In this document: in pieces, positions 19,566 to 29,350 of the stretch
How the letters are laid out: each line of letters opens with the position of its first letter
Position numbering within the stretch: the stretch's first letter is position 1
DNA from: Sphingomonas sp. PP-F2F-G114-C0414
Lineage (GTDB): Bacteria > Pseudomonadota > Alphaproteobacteria > Sphingomonadales > Sphingomonadaceae
Direction: 5' to 3'
Assembly (NCBI RefSeq): GCF_003688595.1
Contig: NZ_RCWT01000009.1
Location: forward strand, 248,001-312,000
Length of the DNA stretch: 64,000 nucleotides
The notes under the pieces: model-generated
What the model was told of the DNA's origin: nothing
Seen by the model: only the letters and a program-made list of their open reading frames with translations
Databases searched by the model: none
Program-made: the position numbers and the translations under genes

Positions 19566-21410
19566 ATGAGCCTCCGCAACGTGGCGATCATTGCGCACGT
19601 CGATCACGGCAAGACGACGCTGGTCGACCAGCTCTTCCGCCAGTCCGGCACCTTCCGCGACAACCAGCGCGTCGAAGAGCGCGCAATGGATTCGAACGAC
19701 CTCGAAAAAGAGCGTGGCATCACCATTCTCGCCAAGCCGACCTCGGTCGACTGGACCCCTCCCGGCGAATCCGAGAGCATCCGCATCAACATCGTCGACA
19801 CGCCCGGCCACGCCGATTTCGGCGGCGAAGTCGAGCGCATCCTGTCGATGGTCGACGGCGTCGTCCTGCTGGTCGATTCGTCGGAAGGCGCGATGCCGCA
19901 GACCAAGTTCGTCACCGGCAAGGCGCTGGCGCTCGGCCTGAAGCCGATCGTCGTCGTCAACAAGGTCGATCGCAACGACGCGCGCATCCAGGAAGTGCTC
20001 GACGAAGTGTTCGATCTGTTCGTGTCGCTCGACGCCAACGACGACCAGCTCGACTTCCCCGTGCTCTACGCATCGGGTCGCAACGGCTATGCCTCGACCG
20101 ACATGGACGCGCGCGAAGGCACGCTGATCCCGATGTTCGAGACGATCGTGAAGCACGTGCCGCCGCCCGCCGTGGAAGTCGCCGGCGTGCCGTTCACCTT
20201 CCTCGTCACGCTGCTCGATCGCGATCCGTTCCTCGGCCGCGTCCTCACCGGTCGCGTCAATTCGGGTACCGTGAAGACCAACCAGCCGATCCACGCACTC
20301 GATAACGACGGCAAGATCATCGAGACCGGTCGTGCGTCCAAGATCATGTCGTTCCGTGGTCTCGAGCGCGTTCCCGTCGACGAAGCCAAGGCCGGCGACA
20401 TCATCTCGCTGGCAGGTCTCTCGGTCGCTACGGTTGCCGATACGATCGCCGACATCACGGTGACCGAGCCGCTGCACGCGCAGCCGATCGATCCCCCCAC
20501 GCTGTCGATGCGTTTTGCCGTGAACGATTCGCCGATGGCGGGCCGCGAGGGCTCCAAGGTGACGTCGCGCATGATCCGCGAGCGCCTGTTCCGCGAAGCC
20601 GAGTCGAACGTCGCCGTGAAGGTGACCGAGGCGGCCGACAAGGACAGCTTCGAAGTCGCCGGTCGCGGCGAGCTTCAGCTCGGCGTGCTGATCGAGACGA
20701 TGCGTCGCGAAGGCTTCGAGCTGGGCATCTCGCGTCCGCGCGTGCTGTTCGGCGAGGACGAGAACGGCAAGAAAACCGAGCCGTACGAGACCGTCATCAT
20801 CGACGTCGACGAAGAGCATTCGGGCACCGTCGTCGAGAAGATGAACACGCGTAAGGCCGAGCTGACCGACATGCGTCCGTCGACCGGCGGCAAGACCCGC
20901 ATCACCTTCTCGGCACCGTCGCGCGGGATGATCGGCTATCATGGCGAATTCCTGTCCGACACGCGCGGCACGGGGATCATGAACCGGCTGTTCGAGAAGT
21001 ACGGTCCGCACAAGGGCGCGATCGAGGGCCGCAAGAACGGCGTGCTGATCTCGAACGGTTCGGGCGAGGCGAACAACTACGCACTGGGTCCGCTCGAAGA
21101 GCGCGGCATCCTGTTCGTGGGCCACGGCGAGGCGCTCTATGAGGGCATGATCGTCGGCGAGAACGCCAAGCCGGACGACCTCGAGGTCAACCCGATGAAG
21201 ACCAAGGCGCTGACCAACTTCCGTGCGTCGGGCGGCAAGGACGACCAGGTCCGCCTGTCCCCGCCGAAGCGCGCGACGCTGGAGCAGGCGATCGCGTACA
21301 TCGACGACGACGAGATGGTCGAAGTCACGCCGAAGTCGATCCGCCTGCGCAAGCGCTTCCTGGATGCGAACGAGCGCAAGCGGGCGAGCCGGGCTAAGCA
21401 GAGCGCGTAA
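19566..21410 (+). CDS. typA: Translational GTPase TypA (BipA)
   Basis: Ribosome-binding GTPase of the EF-G superfamily, needed for 50S assembly and growth under stress. The 614-residue product has G1 AHVDHGKTT at residues 10-18, G3 DTPGHADF, G4 NKVD, an EF-G-like domain II, and the C-terminal domain specific for BipA ([20 protein letters not shown]). The length is standard. The start ATG at 19566 follows AAGAG. An intrinsic terminator lies about 105 nt after the stop. Confidence 0.97.
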   Translation: MSLRNVAIIAHVDHGKTTLVDQLFRQSGTFRDNQRVEERAMDSNDLEKERGITILAKPTSVDWTPPGESESIRINIVDTPGHADFGGEVERILSMVDGVVLLVDSSEGAMPQTKFVTGKALALGLKPIVVVNKVDRNDARIQEVLDEVFDLFVSLDANDDQLDFPVLYASGRNGYASTDMDAREGTLIPMFETIVKHVPPPAVEVAGVPFTFLVTLLDRDPFLGRVLTGRVNSGTVKTNQPIHALDNDGKIIETGRASKIMSFRGLERVPVDEAKAGDIISLAGLSVATVADTIADITVTEPLHAQPIDPPTLSMRFAVNDSPMAGREGSKVTSRMIRERLFREAESNVAVKVTEAADKDSFEVAGRGELQLGVLIETMRREGFELGISRPRVLFGEDENGKKTEPYETVIIDVDEEHSGTVVEKMNTRKAELTDMRPSTGGKTRITFSAPSRGMIGYHGEFLSDTRGTGIMNRLFEKYGPHKGAIEGRKNGVLISNGSGEANNYALGPLEERGILFVGHGEALYEGMIVGENAKPDDLEVNPMKTKALTNFRASGGKDDQVRLSPPKRATLEQAIAYIDDDEMVEVTPKSIRLRKRFLDANERKRASRAKQSA

Positions 21411-21513
21411 GCCTGACACGGCGAAGCCGGCCAAGCTTACAAGCTCGGCCGGCCTCGCTCAGGCGAGGTCCGACGACGCGGCTTTGCCGTGTCGCGCTGG
21501 CCAGGAAATTAAG

Positions 21514-21545
21514 AAGGGCCGGGGGGAAACCTCCGGCCCTTTTCT
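21514..21545 (+). terminator. Intrinsic terminator of typA
   Basis: AAGGGCCGG...CCGGCCCTTTTCT: a strong GC stem with a GGGGAAACC centre, followed by a T-run. Confidence 0.8.
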
Positions 21546-21581
21546 GTTTGCTTGGCCCGACCCGATCACCCAGCCACGCGC

Positions 21582-21678
21582 CGTCATTCCCGCGGAGGCG
21601 GGAACCCATACTGGCTAGCCTAGCGAGTAAAGTGCAGACGTCAGAGGATATGGATCCCCGCCTACGCGGGGATGACGG
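21582..21678. repeat. Palindromic element, family D
   Basis: GTCATTCCCGCGGAGGCGGG and the inverse CCCCGCCTACGCGGGGATGA, with spacer ends CCCATACTGGC and ATATGGAT as in the copy at 18070. Confidence 0.85.
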
Positions 21679-21748
21679 ACGTTGGTGGTGGTGGGTGGGA
21701 AGGGCGGCACGAAGCAGCAGTCAACGCGGTAGCGATCATGCGCGCTAC

Positions 21749-21830
21749 CGTCATCCTGACGAAAGTCAGGATCCAGAGCCACGAAGGTCGCCAGCCGTCA
21801 CTCTGGATCCTGACTTTCGTCAGGATGACG
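21749..21830. repeat. Palindromic element, family G
   Basis: TCATCCTGACGAAAGTCAGG plus ATCCAGAG and its exact inverse around a 22-nt spacer. Other G copies are at 27053 and 51268. Confidence 0.9.
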
Positions 21831-21879
21831 GAGTGGACGATCCGCGGCATCCCGCGCGCTACCGCCGAAAACCGCCCCC

Positions 21880-22545
21880 TCAAGCAGCAGTAATCCGCCC
21901 ACCTCGCGCCAACATCTCCCCACTCGTAACGATCACCTGATCCCCAAGCTTAACCTGCTCGAAAATCAGCTTCGCAAACGCAGTCGGCACCCCAACGCAG
22001 CCATGCGTCGCATACTTCCCATCCATCAACGCGCTGCCATGGATCGAAACCCCATCATTGGTCAGTCGCATCATGTACGGCATCGGCGCCCCGTACAGGT
22101 TCGACACATGATGCGCGTCCTTCTGCGTGATCTTGAACACGCCGAGCGGAGTCGGCTTCTCGTCCGCGCCGTAGATCACCGCCGCCGTCCCGATCTCGTA
22201 CCCGCCGCGAAAGATCGACAAGGTCTGCGCCACCAGATCGATCGTGATCACGATCGGCCCCTCTGGCACGCCCTCCGTATCCCAGTAATACGCGCCATGC
22301 CGCAGAGGCTCGGGAACGTTCAGCACCCGCTTGACGACATACGCGTCGGCCGGCTCCTCGGCAGCGACGGCAACCGGCTTCGGCGCCGCTTTCGCAACCG
22401 GCTCAGCGACCTGGGCCACCCGCGCAGGCGCCTCGACCGCCCGCACCCTCACCGGCGACCCGGACAAGGCCAGCCCACCGATCAGCACCGCACTCCCGCC
22501 GAGCACGGCAAAGGCGATCGCTCGCGTCGTCATCATCCTGCGCAT
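21880..22545 (-). CDS. L,D-transpeptidase (YkuD domain)
   Basis: Periplasmic enzyme that cross-links or modifies peptidoglycan stem peptides through a Cys thioester. The 221-residue protein has an N-terminal membrane anchor/signal (residues 8-28) and an Ala/Pro/Val-rich linker to about 65. The catalytic domain at 95-213 shows SIHGS (His169) and THGCVGVP (His181, Cys183). It starts MRRMMTTRA; internal ATGs at 22536 and 22533 are possible alternatives. It is divergent from the Gly-rich exported gene. The exact reaction (cross-link or lipoprotein attachment) is not decided by sequence. Confidence 0.92.
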   Translation of the reverse strand: MRRMMTTRAIAFAVLGGSAVLIGGLALSGSPVRVRAVEAPARVAQVAEPVAKAAPKPVAVAAEEPADAYVVKRVLNVPEPLRHGAYYWDTEGVPEGPIVITIDLVAQTLSIFRGGYEIGTAAVIYGADEKPTPLGVFKITQKDAHHVSNLYGAPMPYMMRLTNDGVSIHGSALMDGKYATHGCVGVPTAFAKLIFEQVKLGDQVIVTSGEMLARGGRITAA

Positions 22546-22746
22546 CGCAGCACCCTATCCGATATTCGTGAACAATACCCAGCCGGGCCGAGAGCCTGTG
22601 TCCTCGACCGGGACTCCAGCTATACCGTGGGTTAACAACCCGTTCCGAACCGGTTCAGACCGAATCGCCTAAATCCTGAAACACGGTCGGACACTTATGC
22701 GTTTGTCCCAAGCGGACCGGGCGTAACTAGTAACGGAGTTCGGAAG

Positions 22747-23130
22747 ATGAACGGGTTTTTCAAGAAGGCGGGTTTGGGCGTCGCTTTGGCGGCTACGGCA
22801 CTCACTGCCGCCGCGCCGGCCGATGCACAGCGCTGGGGTGGGTATGGCCGGGGCTACGGCGGCGGCTGGGGCGGCTATCACCATCGTGGCGGCGGCAATG
22901 TCGCGGGCGCAGCGGTGCTCGGCGGTATCCTCGGCCTCGGCGTCGGCGCAGCGATCGCCAGCAGCAACCGGCCGCGCTATTACGACCGCGGCTATTACGA
23001 CGCGCCCCCGCCGCCCCCGCGGGTCTATTACGAGGCACCGGTGGCGACCTATTATGCGCCGCGGTGCTGGAACGAATGGCGGGTCGACCCCTATTATGGC
23101 GACCGGGTTTCGGTGCGGGTCTGCAACTGA
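22747..23130 (+). CDS. Gly/Tyr-rich exported protein
   Basis: A 127-residue protein with a clear signal peptide, MNGFFKKAGLGVALAATALT...ADAQ, cleaved near residue 28. A Gly/Tyr/Arg-rich stretch follows (GGYGRGYGGGWGGYHHRGGG), then a hydrophobic Gly-zipper-like helix VLGGILGLGVGAAIAS at about 57-72, a Pro/Tyr segment, and a C-terminal domain with two cysteines (CWNEW, VRVCN) that could form a disulfide. Such small proteins are common in sphingomonads and their function is unknown. A terminator follows the gene. Confidence 0.8.
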   Translation: MNGFFKKAGLGVALAATALTAAAPADAQRWGGYGRGYGGGWGGYHHRGGGNVAGAAVLGGILGLGVGAAIASSNRPRYYDRGYYDAPPPPPRVYYEAPVATYYAPRCWNEWRVDPYYGDRVSVRVCN

Positions 23131-23150
23131 TCCGATCACGAGATCGACAG

Positions 23151-23183
23151 GCGGCGTCGGGAGCAATCCCGGCGCCGCTTTTT
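23151..23183 (+). terminator. Intrinsic terminator
   Basis: GCGGCGTCGGGA, loop GCAA, TCCCGGCGCCGC, then TTTTT: a 12-bp stem with one G-U pair, 20 nt after the Gly-rich exported gene. Confidence 0.85.
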
Positions 23184-23238
23184 CGTCGGGTGCCTTTTTT
23201 GTGGCGTGAAGCCAGTGCTTGCCGCTAGACGCGCGACC

Positions 23239-23547
23239 ATGACCGATACGCCCAACACCCCCGAGACCGAAGCCGCCGCCACCGGCGATACCCCTCCCGA
23301 TCGCCTGTCGATCAACCAGCGCAGTCCGTTCTTCCAGCAGGACCTGCTCGAACGCGGTATCGGCATCCGCTTCAAGGACAAGGTCCGCCACGACGTCGAG
23401 GAATATTGCATCTCGGAAGGCTGGATCCGAGTCGCGCTCGGCAAGAAGGTCGACCGCAACGGCAACCCGCTGACGCTGAAGCTGGTCGGCCCGGTCGAGG
23501 CCTGGTTCGAACGTCCGGCAGCAGACGCGGACACCGACGAGGGCTGA
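23239..23547 (+). CDS. DUF3297 family protein
   Basis: A 102-residue cytoplasmic protein of unknown function. An acidic, low-complexity N-terminus (TPNTPETEAAATGDTPP) precedes the DUF3297 core, recognisable from DRLSINQRSPFF, LLERGIGIRFKDK, VEEYCISEGWIRVALGK and LKLVGPVEAWFE. The start at 23239 (MTDTPN) is preferred to an upstream in-frame ATG because the family core and the acidic leader begin here. No good ribosome binding site is visible. Confidence 0.85.
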   Translation: MTDTPNTPETEAAATGDTPPDRLSINQRSPFFQQDLLERGIGIRFKDKVRHDVEEYCISEGWIRVALGKKVDRNGNPLTLKLVGPVEAWFERPAADADTDEG

Positions 23548-23576
23548 GCCCACGTGCATCTACCCTGACCTATCTC

Positions 23577-23659
23577 GTCATCCTGGGCTCGACCCAGGAT
23601 CCAGAGTTACAGGCGCCACCGTCTGTAACTCTGGATCCTGACTTTCGTCAGGATGACGG
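23577..23659. repeat. Hybrid palindromic element (G right arm)
   Basis: The right arm carries the family G sequence CCTGACTTTCGTCAGGATGA. The left arm is TCATCCTGGGCTCGACCCAG, a different hairpin. The inner GGATCCAGAGTTAC pairs with GTAACTCTGGATCC. The two ends seem to come from different arm types. Confidence 0.8.
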
Positions 23660-23667
23660 GGTGAAGG

Positions 23668-25536
23668 CTAAGCCGCCACGCCCTCCAGCGCCTCGCTAGC
23701 CTCGAGCCACTTCGCCTCGCTGGCCTCAAGCTTCGCATGCACCTCGGCGCGACGCTTGCTCAGATCCCCCATCGACATCCGCGAGAACCGCGGCTCCGCA
23801 GTCGCCGGATCGACCATCGCGCGATCCAGAGCATTACGCTCCTTGGTGAACTTCGCGGTCTGCTCCTCGATCTCGCGCAGCGCCTTCCGCAGGGCCGCAT
23901 CGTTGCTCTTCGCCTCGGCCGCAGCCTTCTTGCCGGCCTTCTTGTCCGCCTTCGACGCGGCGTCGCCCTTGCCGCCATCGCCCTTCAGGACGAACGCGAT
24001 GTAATCGTCGAGGCTGCCGTCGAATTCCTTCGCCGTCCCGTCATCGACCAGCACCAGCCGATCCGCGGTCAGTTCCAGCATATGCCGGTCATGGCTGACC
24101 AGTACGACAGCGCCGGTATACGCGTTCAGCGCCTGCACGAGCGCCTCACGCGCATCGACGTCCAGATGGTTGGTCGGCTCATCGAGGATCAGCAGATGCG
24201 GCGCATCGCGCGTGATCAGCGCCAGCGCCAGACGCGCACGCTCGCCGCCCGACAGCTTGCCGACCCGCGTCGTCGCCTTGTCGCCCGAGAACCCGAACCG
24301 CCCCAATTGCGCGCGCACCGCGGCCGGAGTCGCGCCCTTCATCAGATGCGACATATGCTCGATCGGCGAATCGGTCGGATCGAGTTCCTCGACCTGATAC
24401 TGGGTGAAATACCCGACCTTCATCTTGCCCGACGACGACATCTCGCCGTCCATCGGTGTCAGCTGCGCCGCCAGCAGCCGCGCGAGCGTGGTCTTGCCGT
24501 TGCCGTTGCGCCCGAGCAGCGCGACCCGGTCGTCGGGATCGAGCCGCATGTTGAGCCGCTTCAGGATCGGCACGTCGGCATAGCCCACGGTCGCCATGTC
24601 GAGCGTGATCAGTGGCGGGCGCAGTTCGGTCGGGTTGGGGAAGCCGAACGACAGCGTCGGATCGTTGTAGCTCTCGGCGATCGGCTGCATCTTCGACAGC
24701 ATCTTCTGCCGCGACTGCGCCTGCTTGGCCGTAGAAGCGCGAGCCGAATTCTTGGCGATATATTCCTGCAGCTTCTCGCGCTGCACCGCCTGGTTGGCGC
24801 GCGCCGCCTCGATCTGCGCCAAGCGCTCGGCACGCTGCCGCTCGAACGCGTCATAGCCGCCCGGATACAGCGTGATCTTGCCGCCCTGCAGATGCAGGAT
24901 GTGATCGACCACATTGTTCAGGAAATCGCGCTCGTGGCTGACCACCACGATCGTCGCCTTGTAGCCCTTGAGGAAGTCCTCCAGCCACATCACCGCTTCG
25001 AGATCGAGATGGTTCGAAGGCTCGTCGAGCAGCAGCAGATCCGGCTGCGAGAACAGCAGCGCGGCAAGCGCGACGCGCATCTTCCAGCCACCCGAGAAGC
25101 TGTCGAGCGTCCGCGCCTGCATGTCCTCGTCGAAGCCGAGCCCGAGCAGGATCTGCGCGGCGCGTGCCGGCGCGGTGTAGGCGTCGATCGCGATCAGCCG
25201 CTCGTACACGTCGCCGAGCCGGTCGGGATCCTCGCTCGTCTCGCTCTCGATCATCAGCGCGGCGCGCTCCAGATCGGCTTCGAGCACGGTCTCGAACGGG
25301 GTCTTCACGCCGTGCGGCGCTTCCTGCGCGAGGTAGCCGATCCGCGCGCCCTTCGGCATGTCGGCCGAGCCGTCGTCGGGCTCCAGCTGCCCTGCGATCA
25401 CGCGCACCATCGTCGACTTGCCCGCGCCGTTGCGCCCGATCAGCCCGACGCGCGAGCCCGGCGGCAACGCGGCGGTGGCGCCATCGAGGATAACGCGTCC
25501 GCCCAGGCGCACCGTGATATTGTTCAGGTTCAGCAT
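23668..25536 (-). CDS. ABC-F family ATPase (Uup/YheS-like)
   Basis: Cytoplasmic twin-ATPase without membrane domain; ABC-F proteins act on the ribosome. The 622-residue product has Walker A GRNGAGKST at 34-42 and a second GRNGNGKTT, signatures FSGGWKMRVAL and LSGGERARLAL, and Walker B LLLDEPSNHLD and LILDEPTNHLD. The inter-domain linker contains QSRQKMLSKMQPI. The C-terminal 90 residues are Lys/Ala-rich coiled coil, as in YheS/Uup. The start at 25536 (MLNLNNITV) is chosen because the frame upstream is repeat-derived sequence. Confidence 0.95.
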   Translation of the reverse strand: MLNLNNITVRLGGRVILDGATAALPPGSRVGLIGRNGAGKSTMVRVIAGQLEPDDGSADMPKGARIGYLAQEAPHGVKTPFETVLEADLERAALMIESETSEDPDRLGDVYERLIAIDAYTAPARAAQILLGLGFDEDMQARTLDSFSGGWKMRVALAALLFSQPDLLLLDEPSNHLDLEAVMWLEDFLKGYKATIVVVSHERDFLNNVVDHILHLQGGKITLYPGGYDAFERQRAERLAQIEAARANQAVQREKLQEYIAKNSARASTAKQAQSRQKMLSKMQPIAESYNDPTLSFGFPNPTELRPPLITLDMATVGYADVPILKRLNMRLDPDDRVALLGRNGNGKTTLARLLAAQLTPMDGEMSSSGKMKVGYFTQYQVEELDPTDSPIEHMSHLMKGATPAAVRAQLGRFGFSGDKATTRVGKLSGGERARLALALITRDAPHLLILDEPTNHLDVDAREALVQALNAYTGAVVLVSHDRHMLELTADRLVLVDDGTAKEFDGSLDDYIAFVLKGDGGKGDAASKADKKAGKKAAAEAKSNDAALRKALREIEEQTAKFTKERNALDRAMVDPATAEPRFSRMSMGDLSKRRAEVHAKLEASEAKWLEASEALEGVAA

Positions 25537-25623
25537 GCGCGTCCCGTTAGCAGATGCAGCATGGTTTTGCGAGGGGAGGGGTAGGGGCGACGATCGAGCG
25601 GTGAGCGACCGATCGAAAGTAGC

Positions 25624-25702
25624 TGTTCCCCCGCGAAGGCGGGGGCCAGGATCACTAATGCCACCGCCCGATACCTTGTTCCCCCGCCTCCGCGGGGGAA
25701 CA
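25624..25702. repeat. Palindromic element, family H
   Basis: TGTTCCCCCGCGAAGGCGGG left arm and CCCGCCTCCGCGGGGGAACA right arm, spacer about 30 nt. It lies in the gap upstream of the ABC-F gene. Confidence 0.8.
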
Positions 25703-25744
25703 AGAAGGGGCAGTGCCGCCACCAAAACTATCCCGCATTACTCC

Positions 25745-25847
25745 CACCCCGGCGAAGGCCGGGGCCCAAGTGGAAAGGTGGTCGTAACGGAGCGCCATCC
25801 GCCGTTAGCAACGTTCCCCAGTTGGGCCCCGGCCTCCGCCGGGGTGG
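25745..25847. repeat. Palindromic element, family E
   Basis: CACCCCGGCGAAGGCCGGGG and CCCCGGCCTCCGCCGGGGTG around CCAAGTGG/CCAGTTGG. The spacer contains GTAACGGAGCG, as in other E copies. Confidence 0.9.
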
Positions 25848-25861
25848 TATCCTGGGAGTGG

Positions 25862-26875
25862 TTAGGTTTCGTCTGAAACGACCGCGTCGCCCCCGGTGCC
25901 ACTGCCGATCATCGCAGAAGCCCGCCCACCAACATGAATCCGCACCCCCGAAACTAGCCGCGTCTGAACAATCGCCGCGCCCGCCATCGTCGAGCCAGAA
26001 CGCAGCGCCCCCCGGTGCACCGTCACCCCATGCAGCGCATCGGCCGGCTCCGCACCCGAGTCCGCAACGTCGTCCCGATTGCCATAATGCACCGAAACCC
26101 CAGCAACCTGCGCCGCGACCGCCGTCACGCCACCACCGGAAAAGCCATCACCCCGAACCCCAGGCTCCACCCCAGCATAAGCCTGCCGAAACGTCAGCGC
26201 CCGCTCCAGCGCCCCCTGCCAGCGATAGAACACGTGCGCCCCAACCGTAGTGATGCGGGCAAGACTAGACGCCCACCACGGCAAAATGCTCGTCGTATGA
26301 AACGACGTCGCCGCCCCGACCGGCGCATACACGCTCCCACCAAGCGCCGCGCTCGCAACCGCCCGCGCGCGATCCCAAGCCCCCGACTCGCGCGCCCGGT
26401 TCATCGAGCCGTCGCACGTAAAGCTGAACTGGCACCCGGTCCGCCGCTCGGCCCCCTGATACACGACCCCACACACGCTGTTCGGAAAGGCCCGGTCGCG
26501 CACGCGGTTCAACACCACCTGAGCCACAGCCCGCTGCCCATCCTCCGACTGCGACCGCGCCTCGTAATACACCGCCGCCGTCAGGCACTCGGCCGCGCGG
26601 CTCGCATCGTCGACTGAGTTCGAAGTCAGAAACGGCGGCGCGACGAAAGCTGCCGCAGCCGCAAACGATGCATCAGGCGCGGCCGTCGCGATCTTTGCGG
26701 AGATGTCGTCCGGCACATGCAACGCCATCCGGCTCAGCAAGGCGCGCGAGTTCCGCTCCGGCTGGACCCGAGCGATCGCCGCCGGCCGATCCGCCGGCAC
26801 GCACGACGTCGCCATCACCAACGCAGGCAGGCTGATCAGCGCATGCGGATAAAGGCCGTAACCCGACGTCTTCAT
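25862..26875 (-). CDS. Cell wall hydrolase, SleB-like (Hydrolase_2)
   Basis: Putative peptidoglycan hydrolase related to the spore cortex-lytic enzyme SleB. The 337-residue protein begins with a hydrophobic N-terminus (SLPALVMATSC) that could be a lipoprotein signal ending at Cys25. The hydrolase domain at about 93-205 has the family signature AAVYYEARSQSEDGQRAVAQ (likely catalytic Glu105), VVLNRV, and GCQFSFTCDG. The C-terminal 110 residues are Gly/Val-rich and unassigned. It is monocistronic, with family E and G repeats on its two sides. Confidence 0.88.
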   Translation of the reverse strand: MKTSGYGLYPHALISLPALVMATSCVPADRPAAIARVQPERNSRALLSRMALHVPDDISAKIATAAPDASFAAAAAFVAPPFLTSNSVDDASRAAECLTAAVYYEARSQSEDGQRAVAQVVLNRVRDRAFPNSVCGVVYQGAERRTGCQFSFTCDGSMNRARESGAWDRARAVASAALGGSVYAPVGAATSFHTTSILPWWASSLARITTVGAHVFYRWQGALERALTFRQAYAGVEPGVRGDGFSGGGVTAVAAQVAGVSVHYGNRDDVADSGAEPADALHGVTVHRGALRSGSTMAGAAIVQTRLVSGVRIHVGGRASAMIGSGTGGDAVVSDET

Positions 26876-26959
26876 CCCCCCGCTCTAGGCCGCGGGGTTT
26901 AGGGACTGGTTAATGGCCACGGGAAACGGGGGAAGCGCCCGCTAAGGGAGCGCACCCCT

Positions 26960-26984
26960 GTCATCCCGACGAAAGTCGGGACCT
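26960..26984. repeat. Single palindromic arm related to family G
   Basis: TCATCCCGACGAAAGTCGGG: one arm of a G-type element without its inverted partner. Confidence 0.6.
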
Positions 26985-27052
26985 CGATCGGCAAGGACGG
27001 ACGTGGAAGGGCGCGCTCCCGAAAGCTCGCCCCGACCAAACCCCGGGCGTGC

Positions 27053-27133
27053 GTAATCCTGACGAAAGTCAGGATCCAGAGTAACGGGCGATGCCCTCAA
27101 TGGCTCTGGATCCTGACTTTCGTCAGGATGACG
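27053..27133. repeat. Palindromic element, family G
   Basis: AATCCTGACGAAAGTCAGGA plus TCCAGAG and the inverse ending CTTTCGTCAGGATGAC, with a spacer of about 20 nt. It lies downstream of the LytTR regulator gene. Confidence 0.88.
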
Positions 27134-27184
27134 GGAAGTGGCGGGGTGACGGGACGTGGGGCGCGGTCACGCCCCCGCCTCACC

Positions 27185-27978
<794 letters not shown>

Positions 27979-27982
<4 letters not shown>

Positions 27983-29154
27983 GAGGCCTCTCTGTTCACG
28001 TCTTCCAGCTGATACGGTATCTCGATTTCCACCGAGAAGCCGCCAGCCGGCGTGGAGCGGGTTTCGAAACGGTGGTCGGGCCCATATGCCTGAGCCAACC
28101 TGTCTCTAATATTAGCGAGCCCCACGCCGGTCGAATGGCTTGAACCGATCCGGCCCTCGATCAAGCCCGGACCGGTATCGGATACGGCGATCTGCACGCG
28201 TTCCCCGGCGAGCCGCACTTCGACGCAGATTTCGGCACCTTCCTCCTGCGGCGTGACGGCATATTTGATCGCGTTTTCGACCAGCGGTTGCAGCAGCAGC
28301 GAGGGCAGGCGGGCGCGTTCGGCGCGCGGATCGATCTCGAACTTCGGTCGCATCCGATCCTCGAAGCGCATCTTCTCGATCTCCAGATACAGCTTCAGCT
28401 GGTCCACCTCCTGCGCCACGGTAACATGCGCGGTCGGCTCGTTCGCCAGCGTATAGCGCAGGAACGACGACAGTCGGCTCAGCATCGCGTTCGCCCGCTC
28501 GGTCTGCTTGAGCAGCACCAGCGTCGAGATCGAGTTCAGCGTGTTGAACAGGAAGTGTGGGTTGAGCTGATAGCGCAGCATCGCCAGCTGCGCCGACGAC
28601 GCCTGGTTCTCGAGATGCTCCATCTGGTCGATCTGCTGCTCGACGATCAGATAGAAGTTGATCCCGAAATACAGCGCGGACCACCCGAACAGCACCGTGA
28701 AGGTGATGTAGATCGACACCAGCAACCGGCCCAGCGTCACCCCCGGCGTCGCGCTCGCGATGAACGAGAAGGTGAACGCGTCGAGCACCGCGTACAGGAA
28801 GGTGGCCGCGGCGAGCGTCGCGATCGTCAGGAATATCGCCACAAGGCGCGGCAACCCGCGATACATCCCGTAGAAGGTCGAGAGCAGCAGCGTGATGCAA
28901 TAGCCGAGGATCGCCTCGACGATCACCGGGATCACGACATCGAGCGTCACGCCGTTCGAGATCGACACGACGCCGCGCAGCAGCAGGTATCCGCTCCACC
29001 CGACCGCCTGCAACGTCCAGAACGCGCGGCTTTTATTCTCGAAGAACGGCCGCGCGGTGAAGGGCAGCGATCGGGTGCCACGCACGGATCCGGCCGCGCT
29101 CGATCCGTGCGTGCTGGGTGCGGTCGGCGGGGCAGGAACGGGAAGCGTAGCCAT
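27979..29154 (-). CDS. LytS/YehU-type sensor histidine kinase
   Basis: A 391-residue membrane kinase. Four to five hydrophobic segments lie between residues about 50 and 172, followed by a short linker helix. The His_kinase (PF06580) domain contains LNPHFLFNTLNS with phospho-acceptor His200. The ATPase domain has the N box PLVENAIKYA (Asn294) and the G box DTGPGL. There is no PAS or periplasmic sensor domain, so the stimulus must be sensed through the membrane helices. It pairs with the overlapping LytTR regulator. The gene upstream on the same strand is the TonB receptor, separated by a terminator. Confidence 0.95.
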
Positions 29155-29286
29155 GATGGCATCGGCTCTTACACGCCGAGCCTAGCCCACGCAAAACCAA
29201 GTCTTGGGCCGGCAACCGATCTTCCGCGCGGTCTTAACCTGTGGCGACTTGCGATCGACGGCTGTCGTTAGCGGTCGCGTGGCGGA

Positions 29287-29324
29287 CAAAAAAAGACCGC
29301 CGCTCCCGTGGGAAGCGGCGGTCT
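29287..29324 (-). terminator. Intrinsic terminator of the TonB receptor gene
   Basis: On the minus strand AGACCGCCGCT, nine-nucleotide loop, AGCGGCGGTCT, then a run of at least seven T. A perfect 11-bp stem, 27 nt after the receptor stop. It separates the receptor from the kinase-regulator operon. Confidence 0.92.
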
Positions 29325-29350
29325 CGTCATTCCATCACGTCAGGCGCGGA

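Noticed and set aside
19521..21434. A 637-codon frame opposite typA
   Set aside because: Same reason: antisense to a fully conserved GTPase with no features of its own.
25537..25725. Extension of the ABC-F protein by 63 residues
   Set aside because: It is derived from the family H repeat region. MLNLNNITV at 25536 matches the start of the ABC domain.
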